Notes under the pieces: model-generated
Database searches by the model: none
What the model saw: only the letters and a program-made list of their open reading frames with translations
Told to the model about the DNA's origin: nothing
In this document: in pieces, positions 55,796 to 63,919 of the stretch
How the letters are laid out: every line of letters starts with the position of its first letter
Position numbering within the stretch: the stretch's first letter is position 1
Assembly: GCF_001653565.1 (NCBI RefSeq)
Contig: NZ_LYPB01000063.1
Location: 80,066 to 144,065 of the forward strand
Source of the DNA: Paenibacillus oryzisoli
GTDB taxonomy: Bacteria; Bacillota; Bacilli; Paenibacillales; NBRC-103111
DNA: 64,000 nt
Direction: 5' to 3'
Program-made: the position numbers and the translations under genes

Positions 55796-55809
55796 AGAAA
55801 ACGTTTTCA
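55796..55809 (-). promoter_or_regulatory. CcpA cre site before the transporter operon
   Basis: On the minus strand TGAAAACGTTTTCT, matching the cre consensus (TGWAANCGNTNWCA) closely. It lies 65 bases upstream of the LplB-like permease gene. Repression by preferred sugars is expected. Confidence 0.75.
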
Positions 55810-55912
55810 ATCGTTAATAAGGAAACCTTAACCGCAGCAGATTAATTTTTATGCACATGCGAAAACGAAACCTCTTAAAATGAATAAGCGCTAATCAGCC
55901 TATTGCATCTGC

Positions 55913-55958
55913 GAGGAGCCGTACAAGTTAGTAGTAATCATGATTGTACCAGCTCCTC
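55913..55958 (-). terminator. Long hairpin after the FAD oxidoreductase gene
   Basis: GAGGAGC (55913-55919) plus GTACAA (55921-55926) pair with TTGTAC (55944-55949) plus GCTCCTC (55952-55958), giving 13 pairs with a small internal loop. It sits just after the stop at 55973 on the minus strand; the U-tract is poor. Confidence 0.55.
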
Positions 55959-55972
55959 CAGATTGTTAATGG

Positions 55973-57571
55973 CTACAGCCGCTTCGCCTCTCCGAAATAC
56001 CAATTTTTGTATTTCCCTACATAACTGGCATAAGAATAGGAGGGACTCAAACGAGGCCAGCCTCTTTCAACGCCCAGCTTGTCGAGACGGTATTGAAAAT
56101 CTTCCAGCATGGTTTTGGTATTGCGCACGGCCCGGGGAGATTCACCCGTTTTAAGGCAATGTGCAGCCAAAGCGCCCGCAGCTTCTCCAATATTCCATTC
56201 GGTGGAATGAACGCGGAAGGAACCATTGGTAACGTGGGTCGTACCGATATTCTTACAGGCAGGAATCAGATTTTGAATTCGTACGGGTATTAGCGCTCCT
56301 AGGGGAAGCTGCTGCACCCAATGCTGGCCATGGACAGCTGAGGTAATGTTGGGCCCCCCGTCCTTTGACTTTTCATGAATGTCAATCCGGTAACCGGATA
56401 CGCCTACGCTGTCAAAGTAATCAATGGGTCCGTCAGGGTGCATGTCAACACGGAAATCCTGTTCGCATATGGTAAACTCGGCTTGAATCCTGCGGCTTTC
56501 CCGGATATAGGGATGAGCGGCCAGACCATCACTTGTTTCAAATACGTCGGGTCTTGGCATAAGCCCTTTGAACCCAAGCTCGGTCTGCAGATAATAGACA
56601 AGCGAGAGAGAGAGCTCTTTCGCCTCCTCAAGCGCGGTTTGTTTTTCTGTTTGAGAAACACCGGCCAGTACGCGGTCACGATATTCATTCCCGTTCATTA
56701 GAACGGTCAGATCACTATTAAAGAAGGTCCGATCAAAATTATCACGGCAAAAATGCCTGCGGAAATTCCACATGCTTTGCCGGTAGGCTTCCACGTCATT
56801 TTCCGCAAAAAGCCCAGCCATCGCGCCGCTGCGTTCAGTCGTAGCTGTAATATGTGAAAATTTTGAATAGAATTTCTCATAAGAAGCAGGCTTGGGAATC
56901 GTGAAGTCCTTTTCCGGGTGATATGATAGTGCGATAAGATGCGTAAATGGCTGCTGTCTGAGAGGATCGGCCTCTCCTTCCAAAGCCAGGGGTTCGCCTG
57001 TCTGACTGATGCTTTCGGCGCCTGTGACATGCTCCGCCCCGCACATAGGCAGAAGATCGCCTAGTTCTGTTGCATCCACAATATATTTGGCCGTTATTGT
57101 CACCTGTTTACCATCGATGGATTGAAATTCCACTGCATCGATGAAATCACCGGTCATCGTAGTCTTGACAGGAGTAAGCCCTTTCAAGATGGACAATAAT
57201 CCTGCCGACCGGTATGGAGCAAGCATTTCTTCCAACACTGCCTCGCCTACCCTCGGTTCAAAGCCAATGGCGCTTACCCAACACGCTCCCGGATTCAAGG
57301 TTAGATCCTGCCGGGCCTTTTCATTCATGGGATAGTTTCTGCGATAATACTCCCTGACCTTGCTTCGGAATGTCATGTAACTGGTGGTATGACCGAATTT
57401 TTCTATCCAAGGATGCTCGTCCATCGGCACGCCCTGCCCTGTTGCCTGACCGCCAATCCAGCCAGTCTCTTCAGTCATGATTACTCGTTTTCCCATCTTG
57501 ACGGCGGACAGTGCCGCGGATACTCCTCCAAAGCTTGCACCTACAACCAGTATGTCTGTCTGATATTCCAT
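55973..57571 (-). CDS. FAD-dependent oxidoreductase (PF12831-like)
   Basis: About 532 residues from ATG 57571 (AGGAGG about ten bases before). N-terminal FAD fold: TDILVVGASFGGVSAALSAV, then EETGWIGGQATGQG, and later the IVDATELGDL and NIGTTHVTNGSFRVH segments typical of the FAD_oxidored family. No signal peptide. Members oxidise or reduce small metabolites including sugars. It lies downstream of an AraC sensor and upstream of the transporter operon. A second member of the family is encoded at 60208, so two redox steps on the imported sugar are plausible. Confidence 0.85.
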   Translation of the reverse strand: MEYQTDILVVGASFGGVSAALSAVKMGKRVIMTEETGWIGGQATGQGVPMDEHPWIEKFGHTTSYMTFRSKVREYYRRNYPMNEKARQDLTLNPGACWVSAIGFEPRVGEAVLEEMLAPYRSAGLLSILKGLTPVKTTMTGDFIDAVEFQSIDGKQVTITAKYIVDATELGDLLPMCGAEHVTGAESISQTGEPLALEGEADPLRQQPFTHLIALSYHPEKDFTIPKPASYEKFYSKFSHITATTERSGAMAGLFAENDVEAYRQSMWNFRRHFCRDNFDRTFFNSDLTVLMNGNEYRDRVLAGVSQTEKQTALEEAKELSLSLVYYLQTELGFKGLMPRPDVFETSDGLAAHPYIRESRRIQAEFTICEQDFRVDMHPDGPIDYFDSVGVSGYRIDIHEKSKDGGPNITSAVHGQHWVQQLPLGALIPVRIQNLIPACKNIGTTHVTNGSFRVHSTEWNIGEAAGALAAHCLKTGESPRAVRNTKTMLEDFQYRLDKLGVERGWPRLSPSYSYASYVGKYKNWYFGEAKRL

Positions 57572-57605
57572 TACTTGTTCTACCTCCTGTCGTCTTTCTG
57601 TCGTC

Positions 57606-57635
57606 ATTATAGGACCCAACAGAACGGCGGAACAA
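57606..57635 (-). promoter_or_regulatory. Promoter of the FAD oxidoreductase gene
   Basis: On the minus strand TTGTTC (57635-57630), 18 bases, and a perfect TATAAT (57611-57606), about 35 bases before the start codon. Confidence 0.6.
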
Positions 57636-57658
57636 TCGGCTATTCAGAAACTGGCTAA

Positions 57659-57670
57659 TTGTACGTACTA
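57659..57670 (-). promoter_or_regulatory. Palindrome resembling a GntR/AraR operator
   Basis: TTGTACGTACTA contains the 8-base palindrome GTACGTAC, as in the TTGTACGTACAA core bound by B. subtilis AraR, a GntR-LacI chimera of the same class as the repressor at 61639-62733. It lies about 24 bases upstream of the -35 box. Confidence 0.35.
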
Positions 57671-57762
57671 TCTATTTGGCATAGGCACAAATGCAATCGG
57701 TCTTGAATTAGAATTCGTTATTGCCGATTGCGAACATCGCTTTTAGATGTATCCCAAGTGTT

Positions 57763-60021
57763 CTATTCATCCTTTTTATTCAATTCTTGATGAGCTATGC
57801 GATATGCACCTGGCGTGAAACCTGTTTCTTTTTTGAATGCCCTTGTAAAGTTTGTTACATCAACCTTGCCGATTTTTTGAACGATCACAGCGAGGTTATC
57901 ATTTGTTGTGATTAGCAGTTCTTTTGCCTTTTCGATTTTAAGATGATTGACATACTCGGATAGCGTTTGCCCTGTATGCGTTTTGAAAATACTTCGCAAG
58001 TATTGAACCGACATCGAAAACTTATCTGCCAGTGAATTGATTTGAAATTCATAACTAAAACAATTTTCATTAATAAATTGCAAGATCTCTTCGAAGAATT
58101 GATCAGACTGATGTTTTTTGTGACTATTTAAAAAATCCGAAATTTTTTGAAAAACTTGTTCTATTAATTCAATCAAATCATCGATCGTCTGAAAGTGTTC
58201 GATTTCCAAAATATCAAAACCATAATCCAACGTATGGGAATAGGTTGTATCCAGTAAAACCGAGAGACGTTTAAAATATTGGATAATATCAAAACAAATG
58301 TATCTGCATGTGTAAAGCGTGCATTTATTCGTTTTAATATAGTTCATCATTTCGTAAAAACTTTTTTGCGCCTTTTCGATTTTCAATTCAGAGATATGTT
58401 TCTCAAATGATTCCAGCATTTCCGGAAGAGGCGTTTCTGCATCCGTTATATTTGATATCTGACTATACTCGATGATGCTGCCGATACTGTAAAGCATTTT
58501 ATATTCCAGGGCTTCACGACTTTGCAAGTAAAGCCTTCCAATTAGTGATGGCTTTTCGTTTATGTCACTCACGCCAACAGTTGCCTGAACGCCTAAATCT
58601 AAAAGTTGTTGACGTATATTTTCGAATGCATGTATCAAATCACTGTAATTCTCCCTTTCCAAACAAAAGATACAGACAATCTGCTGATTAAAAAGCAGAT
58701 TTTTGAATTGACGTTCTATCGATTTGGGGATATTCACTGCAATCGCATTTACAACAACTGAATACTCTATATCATTCAACTTATCGACATCTTCAATAAA
58801 AATGGATGCAATACAAAATTCACTCCTTGTAAAAATAACGCCAATGCTTTTTCCAGCAGAGTTTAAGCTTTGCAAGTTATTAAATGAACTGTTAAGTACA
58901 TATAACAGGAAATTTTCATACAGCGCGTTTTCAGAGTGTTCCGTAAAATTGTGATATTCCACTTGAAGTTGGTTCAAATCGCCTATCGCTCTTTCTATGG
59001 TACCAAGCTCATCATTCCTTGTATTCGAATAGGCATTCAATTGCGAAACAATTTTCCGAATAGGATAATAATTGAACCTTAGTCCCAACATGATGATAAT
59101 AGCGCCAATGACAAACATGAGAGCAGTAACAACGATAACCCAATCTTTTATTTCAATAAGACTTTTCATGGCATATTGCATATCTGTAATCTTGACATAA
59201 TAATAACCTGTCTCATTGGAATGCAAGCCGATAATATACAGCTGGCGTCCGTCTGTCTGGATAGTATCCGAGAAATCTCCCTTATGATGCTTTAGGAGAG
59301 GGGTAATATGACTTAAGATAGTCCCCTTTGAATCGGGCACAAAGCTGCTCAACAATTGGAGGTCGTTATCGAATACAAGCACGTTTTCATTCACATTTTC
59401 TGTTACAGAGAAATTGAAGAGCTTTTTCAAGTTTTCATTGTCTATTACAAAAACAACGGTTCTTGAGGGATTAGAGAAATTCGGAGAAAGCGGTGAGAAA
59501 TAAAAAATATACGAATGGTTATTTTGGCTGATAACCTGTCGTACATGTACAGATTCTGAATGGTTTAATAAATAATCAAAGTCATCCTTAGTCAAATCGC
59601 TGGATTCTATATAATTCGGCAATATTTTAGGAAAAAAAAATGTACCGGACGAGGAGAAAAGCTTATTGGATCCTCTCTCGTACAAAAATATATCGTTAAG
59701 TGGATCCAGCAGTCGCGTTAAAAAAGACAGCGTAGAAACGACGTCGGCTGAATTGTTTTTGATCTGAAACAACGTCAAGGAAGGGGAACTGTCGACCTTA
59801 GTCGTTAATCGATTTAATTCGGAAATTTTCACATCGTATACGTTCTTAACCGTATTTAATTTGTTAATATTGGAGGTGTAAATCTCTTTTTCAAATGAAT
59901 GATAAATCGTCGAATAGCAGAATAAAAAAAACACTAAAATGGGTATAAATACTGCAAAACTGTAGAGCAGTATTGTTTTTCTGAATAAGGTGCTTCTAAC
60001 CGAAAGAAAAAGTGATTTCAT
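57763..60021 (-). CDS. AraC-family regulator with membrane-spanning sensor
   Basis: About 752 residues from ATG 60021 (AGGGGTGAG before it; an in-frame start 105 bases upstream lacks a site and would overlap the cre box). Helix at about 14-36, extracellular sensor to about 265, second helix at about 270-292 (VVTALMFVIGAIIIMLGL), cytoplasmic linker, and AraC domain at about 655-750 (FQINSLADKFSMSVQYLRSI; VTNFTRAFKKETGFTPGAY). It probably activates the flanking transporter and enzyme genes in response to extracellular sugar. Confidence 0.9.
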   Translation of the reverse strand: MKSLFLSVRSTLFRKTILLYSFAVFIPILVFFLFCYSTIYHSFEKEIYTSNINKLNTVKNVYDVKISELNRLTTKVDSSPSLTLFQIKNNSADVVSTLSFLTRLLDPLNDIFLYERGSNKLFSSSGTFFFPKILPNYIESSDLTKDDFDYLLNHSESVHVRQVISQNNHSYIFYFSPLSPNFSNPSRTVVFVIDNENLKKLFNFSVTENVNENVLVFDNDLQLLSSFVPDSKGTILSHITPLLKHHKGDFSDTIQTDGRQLYIIGLHSNETGYYYVKITDMQYAMKSLIEIKDWVIVVTALMFVIGAIIIMLGLRFNYYPIRKIVSQLNAYSNTRNDELGTIERAIGDLNQLQVEYHNFTEHSENALYENFLLYVLNSSFNNLQSLNSAGKSIGVIFTRSEFCIASIFIEDVDKLNDIEYSVVVNAIAVNIPKSIERQFKNLLFNQQIVCIFCLERENYSDLIHAFENIRQQLLDLGVQATVGVSDINEKPSLIGRLYLQSREALEYKMLYSIGSIIEYSQISNITDAETPLPEMLESFEKHISELKIEKAQKSFYEMMNYIKTNKCTLYTCRYICFDIIQYFKRLSVLLDTTYSHTLDYGFDILEIEHFQTIDDLIELIEQVFQKISDFLNSHKKHQSDQFFEEILQFINENCFSYEFQINSLADKFSMSVQYLRSIFKTHTGQTLSEYVNHLKIEKAKELLITTNDNLAVIVQKIGKVDVTNFTRAFKKETGFTPGAYRIAHQELNKKDE

Positions 60022-60084
60022 AACTCTCACCCCTGAAATATAATGTAGGCTGAAGCATCGTAATTGCATTTTTTGTCTTTTTTT

Positions 60085-60098
60085 TGAAAGCGCTACCA
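60085..60098 (+). promoter_or_regulatory. CcpA cre site before the AraC sensor gene
   Basis: TGAAAGCGCTACCA matches the cre consensus well and lies about 65 bases upstream of the AraC start. Together with the site at 55796 it puts both the activator and the transporter under catabolite control. Confidence 0.65.
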
Positions 60099-60207
60099 TA
60101 AATTCTTTCACTTCTTTGCGCTTCAACAGTGGAAAAAGCGAGCATTACGCCCAGAAAAAATCCGGAAGCCTAATGCCCGCAGGGCAAACGTTATTGTAGA
60201 TATACGA

Positions 60208-61590
60208 TCAATTAAAAACACGTCGCCCGATGCCTTGTCCCAGCTCTGCACCTTGCGCGATCAAACGATGCTGCAACTCGCGAATATTCAGCTCGCGCAC
60301 CGCCTTGCCTTGCTGAACGCTCATCGCCGCCGCAACTCCGGCCGCTTCGGCCTGCGCCATCTGTATCGGGATGACTCTTGTCGACGACATCGCCTCATGT
60401 GTTGCCGAAATCGGCCGGCCCGCTACGATGATGCCCTCCAGTCCCTTTGGCAGCAAGCAGGAGAACGGAATTTCATACGTGCTTACCTTTTTCGTATTTA
60501 TGCCTTTATGATCGGGCGTATGGATATCCAAATGGTATCCGCCGAGACAGATCACATCGTCAAACTGTTTGCTTTCGATCAAGTCTTCTCCAGTAAGCAC
60601 ATAGTCGCCGATGATATGACGCGATTCCCGTATTCCGATTTGATGCGCCGTATCCAGTAGCCGAATGTGTTCGAAGCCGGGCGCATAAGCTTTGAGAAAA
60701 TCGAAAATGTCTTTCATCTGCATCAAGCCGGCCACTTCTCCGTTCGAATAGCTCCGGTTGTCGTTCGGATTAACCCCTTCTACACGGCTCGAGACGACGA
60801 TCATTTGATCGAACTTCGGGATGCAGACGCCGACCAGATTCGCACGCGGGAATGGAATCCCGCCTTGAACCGCCTGCTCGATATACTGCTGCAGACCGCC
60901 CAACACAAATACTTCCGCTCCGTCCATCTGATCGATCAACCCATGGACGACTTCGTCAGTCATCGAAAACGGACGGATTTGTGACGTATTCTCGCGGAAA
61001 TAGGCGATCAGCGGCTTGAAATTAATTCCACTCACCCGGAACACGAGCGAGGACACCTGGGTTTTGTTGTCGGACGGGCGACCGTATACATAATCTGCAC
61101 CTGCCCGTACCGCTGCGTCACCATCTCCGCTGCAATCAATCACGGTGCCGCATGACAAAAGTTGACTGCCTTCCTTATTTTGAATCATCACGCCCTTCAC
61201 GCATCCGTTCTCGACGACCGTGTCCGTCAGCATGCTGTGCAAATAAAAGTCAACCCCGTCTTCCTTCAGCATTCGGGTGACCACATATTTGAACCAATGC
61301 GGATCTACGCCGAGGACATCGCTTGTAATCGGGTCCATATAAAATTGCGTTGCCGCTCCTATTTCTTGCAGTTTGGTTGCAATCTCGTAGGCGATTCCTT
61401 TGACGATCAGCTGCTGCCGATTGTTATGGAAGCCGAGCAGCGGCAAGCCAGGAATGACATTGCCCCCGACAAATCCGTTGTATTCGACGATCGCCGTCCT
61501 GGCTCCCGCCCGTGCTGCCGCCATCGCCGCAACGATTCCTGTCGCTCCGCCTCCGACGACAACGACGTCGTATGAATATTGTTTTAGCAT
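60208..61590 (-). CDS. FAD-dependent oxidoreductase (PF12831-like)
   Basis: About 460 residues from ATG 61590 (GAGGAG before it). FAD-binding YDVVVVGGGATGIVAAMAAA, EYNGFVGGNVIPGLPLLGFH, DCSGDGDAAVRAGAD, and a C-terminal IVAGRPISATHEAMSSTRVI. Smaller than the family member at 55973 and only distantly similar. It lies directly after the GntR-type repressor gene and is probably co-transcribed with the aldolase and repressor. Confidence 0.85.
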   Translation of the reverse strand: MLKQYSYDVVVVGGGATGIVAAMAAARAGARTAIVEYNGFVGGNVIPGLPLLGFHNNRQQLIVKGIAYEIATKLQEIGAATQFYMDPITSDVLGVDPHWFKYVVTRMLKEDGVDFYLHSMLTDTVVENGCVKGVMIQNKEGSQLLSCGTVIDCSGDGDAAVRAGADYVYGRPSDNKTQVSSLVFRVSGINFKPLIAYFRENTSQIRPFSMTDEVVHGLIDQMDGAEVFVLGGLQQYIEQAVQGGIPFPRANLVGVCIPKFDQMIVVSSRVEGVNPNDNRSYSNGEVAGLMQMKDIFDFLKAYAPGFEHIRLLDTAHQIGIRESRHIIGDYVLTGEDLIESKQFDDVICLGGYHLDIHTPDHKGINTKKVSTYEIPFSCLLPKGLEGIIVAGRPISATHEAMSSTRVIPIQMAQAEAAGVAAAMSVQQGKAVRELNIRELQHRLIAQGAELGQGIGRRVFN

Positions 61591-61638
61591 AGACTTCTCC
61601 TCTTCGCACAAAATGCAGATTTTCGAAACACTGCTAGG

Positions 61639-62733
61639 CTATGCTTGAGCCGGATGCGAGCTTTGCCGGATAACAAGCTCGGGCTGCAGCACGACAATCT
61701 TGTTGCTGCGAACCGTTTCTCCGTTCATCATATCGAGCAGCAACCCTGCGGCGCCTGCGCCGATGTCATATGTCTGGAACTTGACCGAGGTCAGCTTCAC
61801 CGGCATGCTCTCGCAAACGCCCGTATTGTCATAACCAACGACGAGGACGTCTTTGCCGACGATGAGCCCCTTCTCGTTAAGCGCTTCGCAAGCGCCTTTA
61901 GCAAGGCCGTCGTTAAAGCAAAAAATACCGTCCGGCGTTACGCCGCTCTCCAGCATCTCGCTGACGCTGTCGTAGCCTGGGCGCTCCGTATCGAACGTCG
62001 GCTCGAACACGACGAGCCTCTCGTCCATATCCAGCCCCGCTTCGGCAAGTGCACTCGTATAACCTTGATACCGCTCGTATGAGGTGGAATAAGCAGGACG
62101 CGAAATATAGGCGATGTTCCGACAGCCGTTGCTGATCAGATGCTTAACCGCCGCATACGCGCCGTAAAAATTGTTCGACACCACCTTCGGGGCTTCCACT
62201 CCGTCAATCCCGCGATTGCAGAAGACGATCGGAATGCCCGCCTCACGTAGCTTGCTGAACAGGTCTAAATCGGTATGTCCGATTATAGCAGGAACAATAA
62301 TGATTCCCTGAATGCCCAAATCGATTAATTTGTTCATATAACTTGCCTGTTTCTCGGTCTGATTATCTGTATTACAAATAACTAGGTTAATGTCATGGCG
62401 GTTCGTTGTATCTTCAACTCCGCGTAAGATACCCGGGTATGTATCATGCCGGATATCCGGAATAATGAGCCCTACGGATCGGAACGCACTTCTTCGTGCA
62501 TACTCCGCAGCGGGTGCTCTCTCCCCGGATACGTACGTACCGCTGCCATCTTTGGCGTATAAGTAGCCCTCGCCGATCAGCTCGGAAATCGACCGCTCGA
62601 TCGTCGTCCGAGCAGCGTTGTATTGCTTGGCCAAAGCGTTGCGCGAAGGCAGGCGGACATGCGGCTCAAGCAACTTAATCTGCTCAATCAGCTTATGCTT
62701 CACTTCCATGTAGCGAAATTCATATTCTTTCAA
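61639..62733 (-). CDS. GntR-LacI chimeric transcriptional repressor (AraR-like)
   Basis: 364 residues, TTG start at 62733 with GGGGAG six bases upstream; the ATG at residue 9 lacks a site. A GntR winged helix at about 5-70 (VRLPSRNALAKQYNAARTTI, SELIGEGYLYAKDGSGTYV) is joined to a LacI-type periplasmic-binding domain (about 85-360: GLIIPDIRHDTYPGILRGVE, CNRGIDGVEAPKVVSNNFYG). This class is AraR-like and releases DNA on sugar binding. It lies between the aldolase and FAD oxidoreductase genes and probably represses this locus, perhaps through the repeats flanking the aldolase promoter. Confidence 0.92.
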   Translation of the reverse strand: MKEYEFRYMEVKHKLIEQIKLLEPHVRLPSRNALAKQYNAARTTIERSISELIGEGYLYAKDGSGTYVSGERAPAAEYARRSAFRSVGLIIPDIRHDTYPGILRGVEDTTNRHDINLVICNTDNQTEKQASYMNKLIDLGIQGIIIVPAIIGHTDLDLFSKLREAGIPIVFCNRGIDGVEAPKVVSNNFYGAYAAVKHLISNGCRNIAYISRPAYSTSYERYQGYTSALAEAGLDMDERLVVFEPTFDTERPGYDSVSEMLESGVTPDGIFCFNDGLAKGACEALNEKGLIVGKDVLVVGYDNTGVCESMPVKLTSVKFQTYDIGAGAAGLLLDMMNGETVRSNKIVVLQPELVIRQSSHPAQA

Positions 62734-62814
62734 ACCCGTCTCCCCAATCTGTATGCTTCCTATTGATTTAATTGTAATTGATTAGGGAAGGGCATTCAAC
62801 AGCCAGCAAGCGGA

Positions 62815-63738
62815 TTACAAATTCGAAACCTGTGCGTTGTTACTTTGCAACAAGTTGTTGCTCCGATAAAACTCGGCAATGCGCGCCGCCTCCTCGGTTG
62901 TAAAACGCTTAAGTGGCGAACGGGCAAACGGCGTCTTCAACACACCTTGTAAGTGAAGTATTGCTTTCTCGTAAGGGATGACGTCAAATTGCAGCATATG
63001 GGCGATAACCTCGTTCGCTTGCGCTTGCAAAGCCGGCAGCTTACTCCATTGCCCTGTCGACGCAAGCGAAAACATATCCATATAAAGCGAAGGCATCATA
63101 TTAAACGTGCTGCCGACGGCGCCGTCCGAGCCCATGAGCACCGATGCCGCATACACTTCGTCGTGTCCGTTCAAGATCAGGAAGCGCTCTCCGCACCTGT
63201 CGCGAATTTGCTGCATCTCGAACAGATTCATCGACGTGAACTTGACCCCAAGGCATTGCGGATGCCGAGACATTCTTTCGTAGAAATCTATGGTCAGACT
63301 AACCCCAGTCGCCCCGGGGAAATGATAAATCAGCATCGGAACAGACACGGCGGACATGATCGTCTCATAGTGCTCCTGCAATTCCTGTATGCCTGCTTTA
63401 TAGTAAAATGGTACGACAGCGGATACCGCATCCGCCCCGGCCTTATCTGCATGCACAGCCAACTCGACACTATCCCGCGTGCTAATGCATCCGATGTGCG
63501 CAATGATCTTCACCCGCTTCGCCGTGGCGCCGATCACAGCCTCTAGCAACTTCTTGCGCTCCGTCATCGATAGCATGAACGCCTCTCCGGTGCTGCCCCC
63601 GACATAAAACCCGCTTACTCCGGACCGCAGTTGATGCCTGATAAGCGCTTGTAACGAATCGTAGTCGATATCCCCATTCTCGTTCATTGGTGTGACTAAT
63701 GCCGTGTAGACACCTTTCATTTTAATACTGGTCGTCAA
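62815..63738 (-). CDS. nanA-like: N-acetylneuraminate lyase-like class I aldolase (DHDPS superfamily)
   Basis: About 307 residues from TTG 63738 (AAAGGAG eight bases before); an ATG at 63720 is an alternative. Features closest to NanA: FYVGGSTGEAFMLSMTERK, Schiff-base Lys166 in GVKFTSMNLFEMQQI, Tyr138 in MLIYHFPGATGVSL, and GHDEVYAAS...GAVGSTFN. With the TTG start these residues fall almost at the E. coli NanA numbers 137 and 165. Other DHDPS-superfamily aldolases for 2-keto-3-deoxy sugar acids are possible. The YhcH-like and sialidase-superfamily genes of the same locus favour sialic acid cleavage to ManNAc and pyruvate. Confidence 0.85.
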   Translation of the reverse strand: MTTSIKMKGVYTALVTPMNENGDIDYDSLQALIRHQLRSGVSGFYVGGSTGEAFMLSMTERKKLLEAVIGATAKRVKIIAHIGCISTRDSVELAVHADKAGADAVSAVVPFYYKAGIQELQEHYETIMSAVSVPMLIYHFPGATGVSLTIDFYERMSRHPQCLGVKFTSMNLFEMQQIRDRCGERFLILNGHDEVYAASVLMGSDGAVGSTFNMMPSLYMDMFSLASTGQWSKLPALQAQANEVIAHMLQFDVIPYEKAILHLQGVLKTPFARSPLKRFTTEEAARIAEFYRSNNLLQSNNAQVSNL

Positions 63739-63766
63739 AGAAGCCACTCCTTTCAAGTAATTTTAC

Positions 63767-63778
63767 AAACCTGTATTA
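63767..63778 (-). promoter_or_regulatory. Direct repeat R1 near the aldolase promoter
   Basis: AAACCTGTATTA (plus strand), identical to R2 at 63832-63843 and 65 bases from it. R1 lies just downstream of the predicted start point. Likely a repressor operator. Confidence 0.5.
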
Positions 63779-63790
63779 CAACTAAATCGA

Positions 63791-63819
63791 AATATACCAA
63801 ACTATTGCCAATAAATCAA
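63791..63819 (-). promoter_or_regulatory. Promoter of the nanA-like gene
   Basis: On the minus strand TTGATT (63819-63814), 17 bases, TATATT (63796-63791), about 53 bases before the start codon. It is bracketed by R1 and R2. Confidence 0.6.
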
Positions 63820-63831
63820 TAGTTTTCTTCG

Positions 63832-63843
63832 AAACCTGTATTA
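63832..63843 (-). promoter_or_regulatory. Direct repeat R2 near the aldolase promoter
   Basis: Second copy of AAACCTGTATTA, just upstream of the -35 box. Together with R1 it would allow a regulator to clamp the promoter from both sides. Confidence 0.5.
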
Positions 63844-63919
63844 AAGCAGTGCAGCATTGGACGCTGAAAGCCAGATCCATCGAGATGGCTATTCGCAAAC
63901 TATTATGGTTATAAGAGCT

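Noticed and set aside
60168..60195. Short hairpin TGCCCGCAGGGCA as terminator after the second FAD oxidoreductase
   Set aside because: Only five pairs and no adjacent U-tract.
62953..63546. 197-codon plus-strand frame opposite the nanA-like gene
   Set aside because: His/Arg-rich antisense reading; the minus-strand frame has all catalytic motifs.
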